Positions 52,069 to 62,729 of a DNA stretch of 64,000 nucleotides are shown piece by piece. The position numbers and the translations under genes were made by a program. Within the stretch, counting starts at the first letter, position 1; the number at the start of each line of letters is the position of its first letter. This DNA comes from Craterostigma plantagineum (taxonomy: Eukaryota > Streptophyta > Magnoliopsida > Lamiales > Linderniaceae): positions 15,501,501 to 15,565,500 of the forward strand of contig JAPQWV010000017.1 of the NCBI GenBank assembly GCA_027422505.1, in the 5' to 3' direction. The notes beneath the pieces were generated by a model, which was not told the DNA's origin, made no database searches, and was given only the letters and a program-made list of their open reading frames with translations.

Positions 52069-53050
52069 AAATGTCAAGGGGTAGACTTAGACGTGATTTG
52101 TAGGAGAGTCAAGTCGACGGGACGAACCTGAGTCCCCGACTCATGAACACGATACCATCCGACGGCTGACTGAATTGATACAGCGTCAGTCAGACCAGAT
52201 CATGACATGATCAATCACCGAAGCTCATCTGAGCACCGTTCCTCCCCACAACCTGATCGCGTGGAAAATTATTGGGGAGAGATTTCGCAAACTAAAACCT
52301 CCGATTTTTGCGGAGGACACTAACCCTGCGGTGGCCGAAGACTGGATCGGCACAATTGAAGATCTGTTCATCTATAGCCGCATGCCGAACAATGAGAAAG
52401 TACTATGCGCTGTTTCCCTACTTCGGGGCGTGCGTTTCTGGTGGAATACTGTCAAGGTGTTGGAAGATCCCGCTGTTATGATGTGGGAACGCTTTAGTGA
52501 ACTCTTCTACGATAAGTATTCACGACCAAGAGCAGCGGATGTACGAGTTCATGAACTTGAAGCAAGGCCGTATCCCAGTAGCTCTTTCCGAGCAATTTCA
52601 AGATAAGTGCTTCTCGCCAATTCAATTGCCCTTCCCCGTTCATTGTCATTCATCGAAAGCAGAATACATTCGCAAATTCGAAGAATTATCGCGCTTTGCT
52701 CCGCATCTCGTGGCAACAAATACGCTGAAAGTTACGAGATTCCTTCAGGGACTGAAGCCCGAATTCTATCGGGATCTAAGTGTGGCGGGTGTACGCTAGC
52801 TGGAATTCCACCAAGGAACGGAGCGTGCGCTAATAGCTGAACAGGCGGAAGGAGTGGTGACGGAAGCCCAGGAAGCGAATAGGAAGATAGAGAGCCAGCA
52901 AGGAGGAAGCAGTCAGAAACGTCAGCTTTTCGGCAAGGGCCGGAAGAATAAAGGCAATCGAAAGGGTCAGCAGGTGTGGCGCCCAAACATGAATCAGGAA
53001 CCGAAGTGCCAACAATGTGGGCGAAATCACTTCAGCATCTGCTACGCATG
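52069..53050 (+). pseudogene. Tekay-2 gag
   Basis: Likely start MSRGRLRRDL at 52,070, followed by an early stop. Then IIGERFRKLKPPIF, NPAVAEDWIGTIEDLFIY, CAVSLLRGVRFWWNTVKVL, WERFSELFYDKYS, a frameshift, EFMNLKQGRIPVALSEQF, an ~20-codon extra segment, SKAEYIRKFEELSRFAPHLV, RFLQGLKPEFYRDLSV, and nucleocapsid CQQCGRNHFSICYA, stop, then CF-stop-CREAGHMAQSC. The extra segment and stops show an old copy. Confidence 0.82.
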
Positions 53051-53149
53051 ATCGGGGCAGAATCTGCAATGTTTCTGATGTAGAGAGGCTGGACATATGG
53101 CACAGAGCTGCACGAAGGGTCACTCTTTACTACAGAATCAGCCTCAGAA

Positions 53150-53394
53150 TCTAATCAGACCTCTACTCGTACTTGCACGATTTTCACGATAACTAACGAG
53201 GAGGCGGAGGCGAACCCAGCCGTGGTGACTGGTACGTCGAACATCTTTCACGTACCATCTTCCATTCTGATCGATTCTGGAGCCACACATTCCTTTGTGT
53301 CGGCCAATTTTGTGACCAGGGCGGGAATATATCCAACCCGTTCTTTTTGCAACTGCATAGTTTCCTTACCCCACGGGGATCCAACTCGGACAAA
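53150..53394 (+). pseudogene. Tekay-2 protease fragment
   Basis: TNEEAEANPAVVTGT then SSILIDSGATHSFVSANFVT with the catalytic DSG, and CNCIVSLPHGDPTRTKSL, where it meets LTR sequence. The retropepsin active site is intact in this short frame, but the protein is cut off before the second half of the fold. Confidence 0.82.
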
Positions 53395-55299
53395 GAGCTT
53401 AAGGAGTTGAAGCATCGTAGGTGGCGTAGCAAACAAAGAGCAATTGGGTTTCGACTAGCTCGACGTCACTAATAATCGTTTAATTTAGCTTGGAGGATAG
53501 GTAGGTGGTTTATAACCCCTACAAACCCTTTTTAAACCGTATTATATTTCTCAAAAATATTAGAATTCGATTTGAAGGCCATTCGAATTCAACGTTTCGG
53601 GTTTTATAGTTTTTATGAATTTTGTGATACGCTATTATGTGATTTCGAATTCAATATATGAGTTCTATTAATTGTTCATGTGTTTATGTGAATCTGGAAT
53701 CCAGTGAAGTGAAGGAATTTTGGAAAGGTCAGAGTTTTACTCACTTCGCGAATTAGGAGGTTGACGAATCGAGCAATTTTGATTTCACGGGCCAAGTCTA
53801 CTTCGCGAATTGTGAGAGATAAAATGAAGTTCGCGGGCCGTTTCTTATTTTGCGAATTTGGTAAAATGATTTTAAAATGATAGAGAGTTGGCCGAATTGA
53901 TTTCGGGTCGCGAAGTTTTGTCGCGGGCCCAAAATGGATTTTCGATGTGTGAGTAAAATAAGTTTGCGCGGGCTCGGATTTCGCGGGCTGACGCAGTTCG
54001 CGAATTGTGAGAGAAGTCGCCGGCCGACTTTAAGTTCTCACGGGCTGACTCATTTCGCGTGGTGATTCCTGTGATTGGCGTCGGGCTACGCGAGGGCTTA
54101 AACCAGGATTCGCGGGCCAGATCAAACGATTCGCGAACTCGGCGAAGGTTTCGCGAATTTGGGGCGTTGACTCGATGCTTTACGGATTGACCAATTCAAA
54201 GCGGTCGATTCGCGAAGCGCTGCGAGTGATTTCATGAAGCCAGGTGTTGACTCGAACGTTTCGCGGGTTGACCAACTTTTAAAATATGGGATCGGGCGAA
54301 TCTTGGTTTGGGCTTTAACCAGAGTTGACCAGCGGATTTAATTTTGGGCTTGTGCCCTATTTCAGGCCCAATACCTTTAAATAAAATTATTTTCAGCCCA
54401 AATCAATTTTAAAATAAAATATTTTCGTACTATGACTTATATTTTCAGGTCAATCCATATTTTAAATTATAAATATTAATTTTGGATTTTAAAACATTCG
54501 GCCTAGTTCGGAAGTTATACTAGGTAATTTTGGATTCTAAAACATTCGGCCTAGTTTAGTAGTTATACATGTTAAGTGTCGGACGAGTGGGGTAGAGTAA
54601 CCTATATTGGTCGTCAGGTCTAGACTCGATTGGGCACTTGATGGGAGATATGGTTTGCGACACCTGTCTACTCGGGATTGAGCCACCCGAGGTGTATACC
54701 ACCGGATATATATTTGGCTCAGGGACGGTAGACAGATGTGAGATTCCTGTCTACCCGGGTTAGCGACCCGGCGCGGCCGGCGTGGCTACCACATGGTTTC
54801 TGGCGTACTTTGCCATTGCACGCGTGGGTATCGAGTCTGGCCTAGGGCCCTATTATGTATGAGATGCGTTGAAGGAACTGAGCGTGCATTATCATGTTGT
54901 GAGGATTGGGACTGGAATGAGTGCACGGATGCATCACATATTTTTACCACCACCTACTGGGCAATTTTGCTCAGGGTTTTATTTTTATAGGTAAGACCGA
55001 GCCCGACACCAATGGATGTCAGGGTTAGCTGCAGGCTGGCTGGCGGTGGTGACTCCACGGACTTTTGATGGCGGCGCAGTACATGGGACGCGACCTGTGG
55101 AGCGGCGTAGTATAGTGTACTCGGGTTAGACTTTTGGGGCTTCGGCCCGGTGTAATGTAGTGACGCTTTTTGTGTAAAACCCGACTCTTAGTTATTTATG
55201 TATATTATTTTCCTTAAAAATTCTTGATAAACCGGGTCCTACGCGACTTCTGTTGCGGAAATCCGTCAAATTAAGTAATTAGGAAGTAGGGTCGCCACA
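53395..55299 (+). repeat. Tekay-2 3' LTR (5' part missing)
   Basis: Begins GAGCTTAAGGAGTTGAAGCA, equivalent to 49,914 in the 5' LTR. It carries the same TTCGCGAA/TTCGCGGG motif field (53,745-54,260). Compared with the 5' copy it lacks about 130 bp around 51,020-51,140, and has a ~48-bp tandem duplication at about 54,478-54,575 (TAATTTTGGATT.TAAAACAT twice). Ends GGGTCGCCACA. Confidence 0.78.
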
Positions 55300-55610
55300 A
55301 TTTCCTTAATTGATTAGGAGTCAAAAGGAAAGAGATATTTATGGCACGAAGATCTCACTTGATCATGGATTAAAATTCGAAATTAAGGATTGCTAATGTG
55401 CCAAAAATTTTGTGCCCTACCCTAATATAAAAAGGGTGAAACCCTCGTCCAAAACTACAACAAGTTACGCGCACGAAAACACAACAAAACGCACACACCT
55501 TCTCCTGAAGCGACGGATCGATTCTTTCTAGCCATCTTTAGAGAATTGGATCTGTGGTGCACCGCGAGGTCAGCGTGACAATCTAGAGCCATCCACCACC
55601 ATCACCGTAG
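55300..55610 (+). promoter_or_regulatory. Unassigned segment with TATA-like box
   Basis: Plus-strand CCTAATATAAAAAGGGTGAA at about 55,422-55,441 is a fair TATA box, followed by an A/C-rich leader-like stretch (CAACAAGTTACGCGC...CACACACCTTCTCC). No ORF starts after it on the plus strand. It could be a truncated LTR. It lies beyond the 3' end of the minus-strand ORF at 55,612. Confidence 0.3.
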
Positions 55611-55611
55611 T

Positions 55612-58425
55612 TTAAGAAAAGGACGAGGAGCTGCCACTCGCTTCAACGGGTAATTCTTTACGGGTTTGACCCGCCCTATTACGTGTTAATGTATAACTGT
55701 TCTGATTCGAGCTACGAGGGCAATCGAGAAACCCAAAAAATTTTGCTCCGCACCGTATCCGGGGACGTGGCGTCTCCGGTACACACCGGGTAACCAACAG
55801 GAGTCTCAATCCACCTATAGCCGGGCGATGACTGCTCAGGCACTTGATGTTGAAAGAGATATGGCAGCTCTGCAAGGTCTGCTTCAGGATATTCTTCATG
55901 CTCTTCTTCCTCTGGCTCGATGAAACTGAAATCTGACGCCACCGCTTTTAGAAATCCTCTGACGGCTTCAATCCTCGCGGGATCTTCTGTCTCGGTTCTC
56001 GTTCGACATTCCTCTTCTAGGATGTACTTGTCGATGTAGCTAGAGGATTGTTGGGACGAGAGGTTGTGGTTGTTTGGACTGGTTGGGCGGGAGTCTGCCC
56101 GGGGCCAGACTCGTCTCTGTAATGTGAAGTTGTCTAGTTCGGCCCTGACAGAGCTTGTCTGGCTCCGAAAGACTGTTGCGAAGGTGGGTGGGTTGATGAG
56201 GTATTGGCTTCACGACTTCGCATTTTTCTGCGTCCTCGTCCGCGACCGCGACCGCCAGATGTTGTCTTTTGCCGCTTTTCTCCCTCTCAGGGCAATCCTA
56301 ATCATCAGGATCGTCATGACGTCGTTTGGGGCGGGAGCCTTGTTCACGGCAGGTTGATCGTGGGGGTGTGTCGATGCGCTCGATTACCTTGTATAGCTTT
56401 TCTTCTTCTGCGGTTCGCTATACGAGCTCGTAGAGACGGCCAACTAGGATGTCATGAAGCTCGGTGATGGGCATGGTGTATGGGTTTGGTGGTTGTGAGG
56501 CTTGTAGTGGCGTAAGGTGTAGTTGGGGTATATTTACAGTGACTTCATCCGTCATAGGTGTTTTGCCCTTGTCCCCGATGGCGAATTCAATAACCATACG
56601 CACTTGTCCTAGGATGTTTTCTTGTAGACTATGGACAAGTGCGTCGACGGCCTTCTTGACTTCTTGGTACAGGGCCTCCTTCGTGATGAACGGGGGTGAT
56701 AACCTGTCAGAATCGTCACGAAGACGTTCCGTTGACACAGCAGCAGAAAAGGTGACTGATGCGTGATCTGCACTTACAATGGCAGGATTACCAGCCGATC
56801 CTGGCGACTCTGTTTGAGGTAGCGTCGCTACGGCCGTTGTGGCAGGTGCACTGAGGGTGCGTGGGTAACCAACTCGGAGCCACTAAGGCTTACCGTTGTC
56901 ACCACACCCATTGGTTGAGTGAGTGGGTGGCCCGTTACCGCTGGTGGAGTGGACGTTGCAGCGGTGGGTCTTCCTTCCAATCCTCGAACGACATCTAGAA
57001 TGGATGCGTCTATGGAAGTTCTGGCTAGGTCACTAAGACCTAGGGTGCTCAGTCCTTTGGGGTGTGAAAAAGAGTGGCATCGTGGGCACGTCACCTAGTG
57101 TGAGCAAGAAAGGCGGTGGTCAGGGGCTTTGGACCACCTATAACTACATCGACCGCTTCAGAAGGAGACGGTGATGGTTGAGTTGGTTCCCCCTGTGATT
57201 TTGTGACACCCTTCTATTGGGAGATGGGTGAATGGACTGGTGTAGTAGACTCGTGCGCTTGTGGGCTAGGTGTGGCGTCTTCTACTCGGACATCGAACAA
57301 ATCGATGTCTGTACCTAAGGGTTCAGCCCGATCTATGTTTGCTTGGGTGGCTGTCGGGAGGTCACGGGCAACGTGACTGTGTCGTCATGTGTTTGCTTCT
57401 GGCGTAGTTCACGTCTGGTGCCCATTTTGTCTCGTACAATGGGTTCGGCATTCTCCAAATTGGTTTCATCGGAGGACTCCCCGATTGCTTCGTTCACTGG
57501 ACCCTCATTGTCTATTGGTGGTGCTCCTAGGTTGGGCTCTGCTGGGTCTTCCTGAGCCGTGGGAGCTGGTCTGTTGATTTCCAGACGATACTTGACCACA
57601 TCAGTCTGTTTGATCCGCTAGTTGTAGAAGTGTCTCAGAGATCAGCATTAGCTGGCAAGGAGGTTCTTGTGTTTTCTCCTTGGCCTTGTGGAAGAATTTG
57701 AGTGGCGGTGCCTTGTGTTTCTTCGCATCGGGTAACTGAGGGATATCGGATGTTCTGCCATGAAGTTCTCTATCAGTAGTGGCAACCATCCAACGTATGG
57801 AAGGACGTGTGACCTCTTGGGATTGTCCTTGTTGTTGAGTTGATCCACCAGGTCATTCCATAGAAGGCGGGAATAGTCAACATTTTTTATGTAGATGATG
57901 GCGTGGTAGATTGTCAGAATGCTGGTGTTGACCTTGTCAAATTCGGTGTGTTTGGGTGACGGGCACTTGTTAACTATCCCGAAAAGCGTCCGCCACGGAT
58001 GAGGTATCCTTCATGTTGTAGCTCAAAGACGTGTGAGGTGAGGGACGTGGCCTACTCGTCTCAGGTCTCGTAGTAGTTCATCCGTGGCGATATCCTCATA
58101 AGCTGGCATCATGGGGAGTCGGAGAACGCGTCTGAGTAGTGTGTTTGTCAGGAGCACCTCTGTCTGATTGATTGTGGCCTTGAGTGTGATGCTCGAGTTG
58201 ACTTGAGTGCGATCGAGTGTCCCCCAGAATTGTTGCACGTAGACTTCGGGGACTTCGACAATTAAAGTCAAGGCCGGCCATAATGGGATGTCCTTTTAGG
58301 ATAGCTATGATGACTTCGTCTTCACACTTGAAGGTATCAAGGTCAAGAACGGAGTTGTTTTCTATTATCGGTACCCATTTCTTTTTAGCGTAAATTTCCT
58401 TTTTATTCGATGACGAGGAATCCAT
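55612..58425 (-). pseudogene. Retroelement-associated ORF downstream of Athila pol (plant gag/env-position protein)
   Basis: Starts at ATG 58,425 (MDSSSSNKKEIYAKKKWVP). After a frameshift it reads LIVEVPEVYVQQFWGTLDRT, TEVLLTNTLLRRVLRLP and DELLRDLRRVGHVPH. After another frameshift: HPWRTLFGIVNKCPSPKHTE, ILTIYHAIIYIKNVDYSRLL and VGWLPLLIENFMAEHP. Then a charged, Pro/Glu-rich tail with KEALYQEVKKAVDALVHSLQ (56,660) and MASDFSFIEPEEEEHEEYPE further down. The order PEVYxxQFW ... PWRTxxxIxNKC ... IxxNVDYxxLxWxD is that of a protein family common beside plant Gypsy/Copia pol genes, recalled from general knowledge. No signal peptide or TM segment is visible. Several frameshifts. Confidence 0.55.
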
Positions 58426-58564
58426 TACATCTGAAATGTGGACAAAAGAAAAAAAAACTAGTAAAAAAAATGAGCATATCCAAGTTTGTTGGTGTTGTTC
58501 CAAATATTTGCTAATTAAGTCAATCGAGTTTTGATGTAGAGTTTGAAGCAGATCCAGTTGTTAA

Positions 58565-60220
58565 TGTGTTGATTTGTTTCGAAAGTTTCTAAGTTAACGT
58601 GATTTTCGATATATGATTTCAAAATTGTTGCGAAAATTTATTTTCGAAGAAAATGGTTTCGAAAAAATTTTGTCTAAGTGTTTGTTTGATTTTCGAAAGA
58701 TACTGTTCTTAAAAAATATGTATTGAAAAAGATTTTAGGAAGCTGGCAAAATTGATATTCGAATGATGAAAATTTGAAAATTTTCAAGATATCAAAAATG
58801 AGTTTCGAAAGCAGTTGAACTGCAAAAGTATTCCTAAGTGTTGAAGTTTCGAAAATCAAAGGTGCGAGAATTAGTTTTGGTAAGAAATCCAACTTCGAGA
58901 GCCTGTTTGTGAGAATTTGATTTTCAATTCGTTTCGAAAATTTCCAAGTACTGGAGATGATTTCTTAAGCCCTATATGCGAAAATAATTTTCGAAAGGTG
59001 TGAGTTTGAAAATTTTCTAAGTGTTGGTATTGAAAATCAAGGATTCGAATCGTTTTTCAAATTTTCTGATTGCGAGAAACTTTTTGAATGATGAAATCAG
59101 ATTTTCGAAAGGATGTTGCGAAAATTTCAAGTGTGAAGGGTTGCGAAAATCAGCTTGCGAGAATTGATTCTCGAGAGGTGAAGTTGCAAAAATCAATTTT
59201 CGAAATATGGTGTGAGACACGATTCTCGAAATGCATGTTGCGAAAAATTATTCAAGTGGGTTTCGAAAATTAAGGATTGCGAAAATAATTTTCGTAAGAC
59301 AAGTTGCTTGAATTTTCAGTGCGAGAATTATTTTCGAAACACAAGTTGCGAAAATTTTCTGAGTGCGAGAATCAATTTCGAAAGCCTGAATGCGAGAAAA
59401 ATATTCGAAAGGCGATGGTGCGAAAATTTTCAGAAGCTAATTTTGAAAGTCCTGCTTGTTAAAATCTTTTTGCGAAAATTATTTTCGAAAGGTTGCGAAA
59501 AACGTCCAAATCTCAAAAGGCTTTTTTGCAAATATTTCAAGAGAACCAGTTGCGAAAATCATTGTGAGAATAATTCTCAAAACCAGATTTCGAAAGCTCA
59601 AAACGTAATTTTCGTAACTAAACATTAACCTCTAACAGGTTGCGAAAATCAGAAATCTTCGAAATCTAACGAAGTTTTCTACTAATCATCAGCATAGAAC
59701 TCGATTACACACCTAAGAACTTCAGTTAAACTCGATTAAACATCACGCAAAACACAAAATCAACCAATTTCGAAATGACGATTTACGAAACTGAGAACTT
59801 GCGAAAATTTGTTGATTCATGATGAAAACAGTGAAATTTCAAGTAAAAGCACATTCAATTGACGCGGAATTTTCAGAAACTTAATAGGACGAGAGGAATT
59901 TGATGGCATTTTTTGGAGATTTTCGCAATGTAATTCTTCGATAGTGTGAGTTTATCGAATGACAAATTATCGAAAGAAATTTTCGTTAAAAGGGTTGCGA
60001 AAATCCTATTTGCGAAAATTTTCGTGACTACCGAATCATTGGCCGTGACTGCTTTTTTTTTTTTTTTTTTCTTCTTCTTTTTATTTTTTATTATTTTTCT
60101 TATACTTTTTCTTTATTTTTTTAATTAATTTTAACTATGATTGACACGCAATCGACAAATTTTTTTCGAGAATGATTTGCGCGAAGGAAAATCTTGTAAT
60201 CGACAAGAGAAATATCACTT
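58565..60220. repeat. Dense field of TTTCGAAA / GCGAAAAT motifs
   Basis: About 1.6 kb of AT-rich DNA with roughly 40-50 occurrences of TTTTCGAAA, TTGCGAAAATT, TGCGAGAATT or TTCTCGAAA, on average one per 35 bp, without a fixed period. The flanking words vary, so it is not a simple tandem repeat. A T-tract lies at 60,053-60,070. It separates the minus-strand ORF start (58,425) from the plus-strand microgene promoter (60,316). Confidence 0.8.
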
Positions 60221-60315
60221 TCTCACGCGGCGTCAAATCTTCCAAGTCAAAAATTTGTCTGTATCATTTAATGGATTGCCGGGTATGATAATGATATTTT
60301 TGTGCCTTTCATGCC

Positions 60316-60323
60316 TATAAATA
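60316..60323 (+). promoter_or_regulatory. TATA box of the 54-codon microgene
   Basis: TATAAATA within TGCCTATAAATAGACAG. The ATG at 60,410 is the first ATG after it, about 90 bp downstream, with A at -3. Confidence 0.65.
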
Positions 60324-60409
60324 GACAGTGGTAGAACAACACAATAGCATCATCTACCATAAACCCACGTCTTTAACAATCTTATTTACGAAAGACTTAT
60401 CTAGCCACT

Positions 60410-60574
60410 ATGAATTGGGGACAGCAGCAAGGTCGTGAGGATGAGAGTGAGGAGTATGCAAGGATTCGTCGTAATTTAGATATGGTATCACTCTACCTTG
60501 CTCTTCTTTTGGGCTTGTTTGGAGTTTTACTTGCTTTCGTGTGTTGGGTTATCACAAGGTGCACTTGTGTGTAA
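60410..60574 (+). CDS. 54-aa single-pass membrane microprotein, hypothetical
   Basis: An open frame of 54 codons plus TAA. Residues 1-24 are hydrophilic with Gln/Glu/Arg (MNWGQQQGRE, EEYARIRRNLD). Residues 26-48 are a hydrophobic helix (VSLYLALLLGLFGVLLAFVC), and the last residues are TRCTCV with three Cys in total near the C-terminus. It has a TATA box ~94 bp upstream, a good ATG context (ACT ATG), and AATAAA signals at 60,593 and 60,754. I do not recognise it. It is opposite to the Athila pol and downstream ORF. A degenerate copy of its C-terminal coding end plus 3' UTR follows at about 60,630-60,700. It could be an element-borne antisense gene, a trapped host gene or chance; the intact frame with promoter signals argues mildly for a real unit. 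Confidence 0.45.
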   Translation: MNWGQQQGREDESEEYARIRRNLDMVSLYLALLLGLFGVLLAFVCWVITRCTCV

Positions 60575-60821
60575 CCCGCCCTTATGAAGCAAAATAAACT
60601 ATTGTTCTGTCTTTGGCGTTATTCGATGTTTTAATTTGCTTTTGTGTTGGTCTTTCACACGTTGTAATGGTATTGTAACCATCGTTTATGAAGTAAAACT
60701 ATCGTTCCTATCTCGTCTCTAGACTCTGCGTTGTACCCATCTTCAATGTTTGTAATAAACTTATTATTAATTAACTATTACTGTTATTATTATTATTGTT
60801 GTTATTATTGTTTATTTAATT

Positions 60822-60849
60822 TAATATATATATATATATATAGTTTTAG

Positions 60850-60887
<38 letters not shown>
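60822..60887. repeat. (TA)n microsatellites
   Basis: Two TA runs (about 60,823-60,842 and 60,854-60,886) separated by TAGTTTTAGATTT. They lie between the microgene's 3' signals and the end of Athila pol. Confidence 0.9.
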
Positions 60888-60888
<1 letters not shown>

Positions 60889-60969
60889 AAAACATAAAAT
60901 AGAAATACCTGGGTTGCCTCCCAAGGAGCGCTTCTTTTAACGTCTCAGCCTGACGTCCTTCCTAGGCTC

Positions 60970-61566
60970 TTATGCTAGCTTGAAATCGAGGTATAATACC
61001 TCCTTATCGCTTAAATCTTCCTCACCTCCATAATAATGCTTCAATCGATGCCCGTTCACCTTGAAAGTACCCTGTCCCATACCTGAAATCTCAACAGTAC
61101 CGTATGAGAGAACACGAGTAACAGTGAACGGTCCTGACCACCGTGACCTAAGCTTACCAGGAAAAAGCCTAAGTCGAGAATTAAAGAGGAGGACTTGGTC
61201 CCCTTCCTGAAATTCTCGTCTGTGCCTAATTTTGTTATCATGGTAGGCTTTTGAACGCTCCTTATACATTCTGGCGTTATCATAAGCTGATAAACGCCAC
61301 TCGTCAAGCTCATTAATTTGGAGTTGCCGCTTTTCACCGGCTTTCCCCAAATCCATATCCAATGACTTAATTGCCCAATAGGCTTTATGTTCGATTTCTA
61401 CGGGGAGATGGCATGCCTTCCCGTAAACCAATCTATACGGTGTAGTACCTATTGGTGTTTTATACGCGGTTCTATACGCCCAAAGTGCGTCATTAAGCTT
61501 ATTAGCCCACTCCTTACGGTTCCCAGCTATAGTTTTCTCAAGAATACGTTTTAACTCGCGGTTCAC
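60970..61566 (-). pseudogene. Athila integrase C-terminal part
   Basis: [20 protein letters not shown] continues the integrase core after a frameshift near 61,570. Then [80 protein letters not shown] and [15 protein letters not shown]. The frame is open from 61,566 to its stop at 60,970. No chromodomain, as expected for Athila. Confidence 0.88.
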
Positions 61567-61571
61567 GACTT

Positions 61572-62729
61572 CTACCTGACCGCTAGCCTGAGGGTGATAA
61601 GGGTGGACATGCTGTGTTTAACACCATATCGATCTAAGGTACGTGCAAATTGGGTGTTACAGAAATGGGTGCCTCTATCGCTAATGATGCATCTAGGTGC
61701 TCCAAATCGTGAAAATAATGCTCGTAAAAATCGCACAACAACCCTAGCATCGTTCGTGGGTAAAGCTTGCGCCTCGGCCCACTTAGACACATAGTCTACA
61801 GCAACCAGAATGTACTTATTATTATACGAACTAGGAAACGGGCCCATGAAATCTATACCCCAAACATCGAAAATCTCAGAAACTAGAATAAAATTTTGAG
61901 GCATTTCATCACGTTTTGAGATATTACCTGTGCGCTGACATTGATCACAAATATCAACATACCGTTGGGCGTCCTTGAAAATCGTTGGCCAATAAAACCC
62001 GCTTTCCAGTACCTTCTGAGCTGTTCGATTGGCTGCATAATGCCCTCCAGTTGGTCCGCTATGGCAATGCCCTAGAATCTTCGTCGTCTCAGGGGAAGCA
62101 ACACATCGTCGTATCACCTGGTCTGCACATTGCCTGAACAGATATGGATCTTCCCAAAAGTAATACTTCAAGTCAGAAAAGAATTTCTTCTTTTGCTGAC
62201 TTGTGTATCCCTTTGGTAAAACCCTTGCAACAAGATAATTAGCGAAATCTGCAAACCAAGGAATATCGTCACTCACCACTTGTATTGCATACAAGTGCTC
62301 GTCTGGGAATGTGTCCTGAATTTCTTTGCCGTCCTTGTTGTAAATTTCGGACTCCTCTAATCGAGAGAGGTGATCCGCCGCCAAATTCTCTGCCCCCTTT
62401 TTATCTCGGATCTCTATATCGAACTCTTGAAGGAGTAAGACCCATCTAATTAGCCGAGGCTTGGCGTCCGGCTTCGCTAGTAAATACTTAAGGGCGGAGT
62501 GATCAGTAAAAACAATAACTTTCGATAAAATAAGGTATGACCTGAATTTATCGAAGGCGAACACGACAGCTAAGAGCTCCTTTTCCGTGGTCGTATAGTT
62601 TGCCTGGGCTGTGTCTAACGTCTTACTGGCGTAGTAAATTGGCCTGAAATGATTATCCTTACGCTGCCCTAGCACGGCTCCCACTGCGTAATCACTTGCA
62701 TCGCACATTAGTTCAAAGGGCAACCCCAA
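61572..62729 (-). pseudogene. Athila RNase H and integrase N-terminal/core
   Basis: A 385-codon open frame. RNase [19 protein letters not shown] (Asp), [20 protein letters not shown] (Glu), [14 protein letters not shown] (Asp), [10 protein letters not shown]. Integrase HHCC finger: [17 protein letters not shown] with [10 protein letters not shown]. Core: [13 protein letters not shown] (first Asp), [31 protein letters not shown] (second Asp). The frame is lost just before the catalytic-Glu block (STPYHPQ is out of frame). It is joined to RT by a one-base deletion near 62,715. Confidence 0.88.

Larger units (their letters stand above)
49914..55299 (+). mobile_element. Tekay-2: internally deleted Gypsy element
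   Basis: 5' LTR ending TTGCCACA at 51,914, PBS at 51,917, gag, a short protease piece, then an abrupt jump at 53,394/53,395 into the body of the 3' LTR, which ends TCGCCACA at 55,299. RT, RNase H, integrase and the first part of the 3' LTR are missing. The start of the 5' LTR could not be fixed; 49,914 is where similarity to the 3' LTR begins, and the real start is probably up to a few hundred bases upstream. The 3' flank is ATTTC. Confidence 0.75.

Noticed and set aside
56064..56467. Plus-strand ORFs at 56,064-56,766
   Set aside because: They are opposite the retroelement ORF at 55,612-58,425, whose minus-strand frames have clearer protein features.
58023..58503. Envelope glycoprotein of a retrovirus-like Athila
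   Set aside because: The ORF lies in the env position, but no signal peptide, TM anchor or glycoprotein features are visible. Its motifs match a soluble retroelement-associated family instead.
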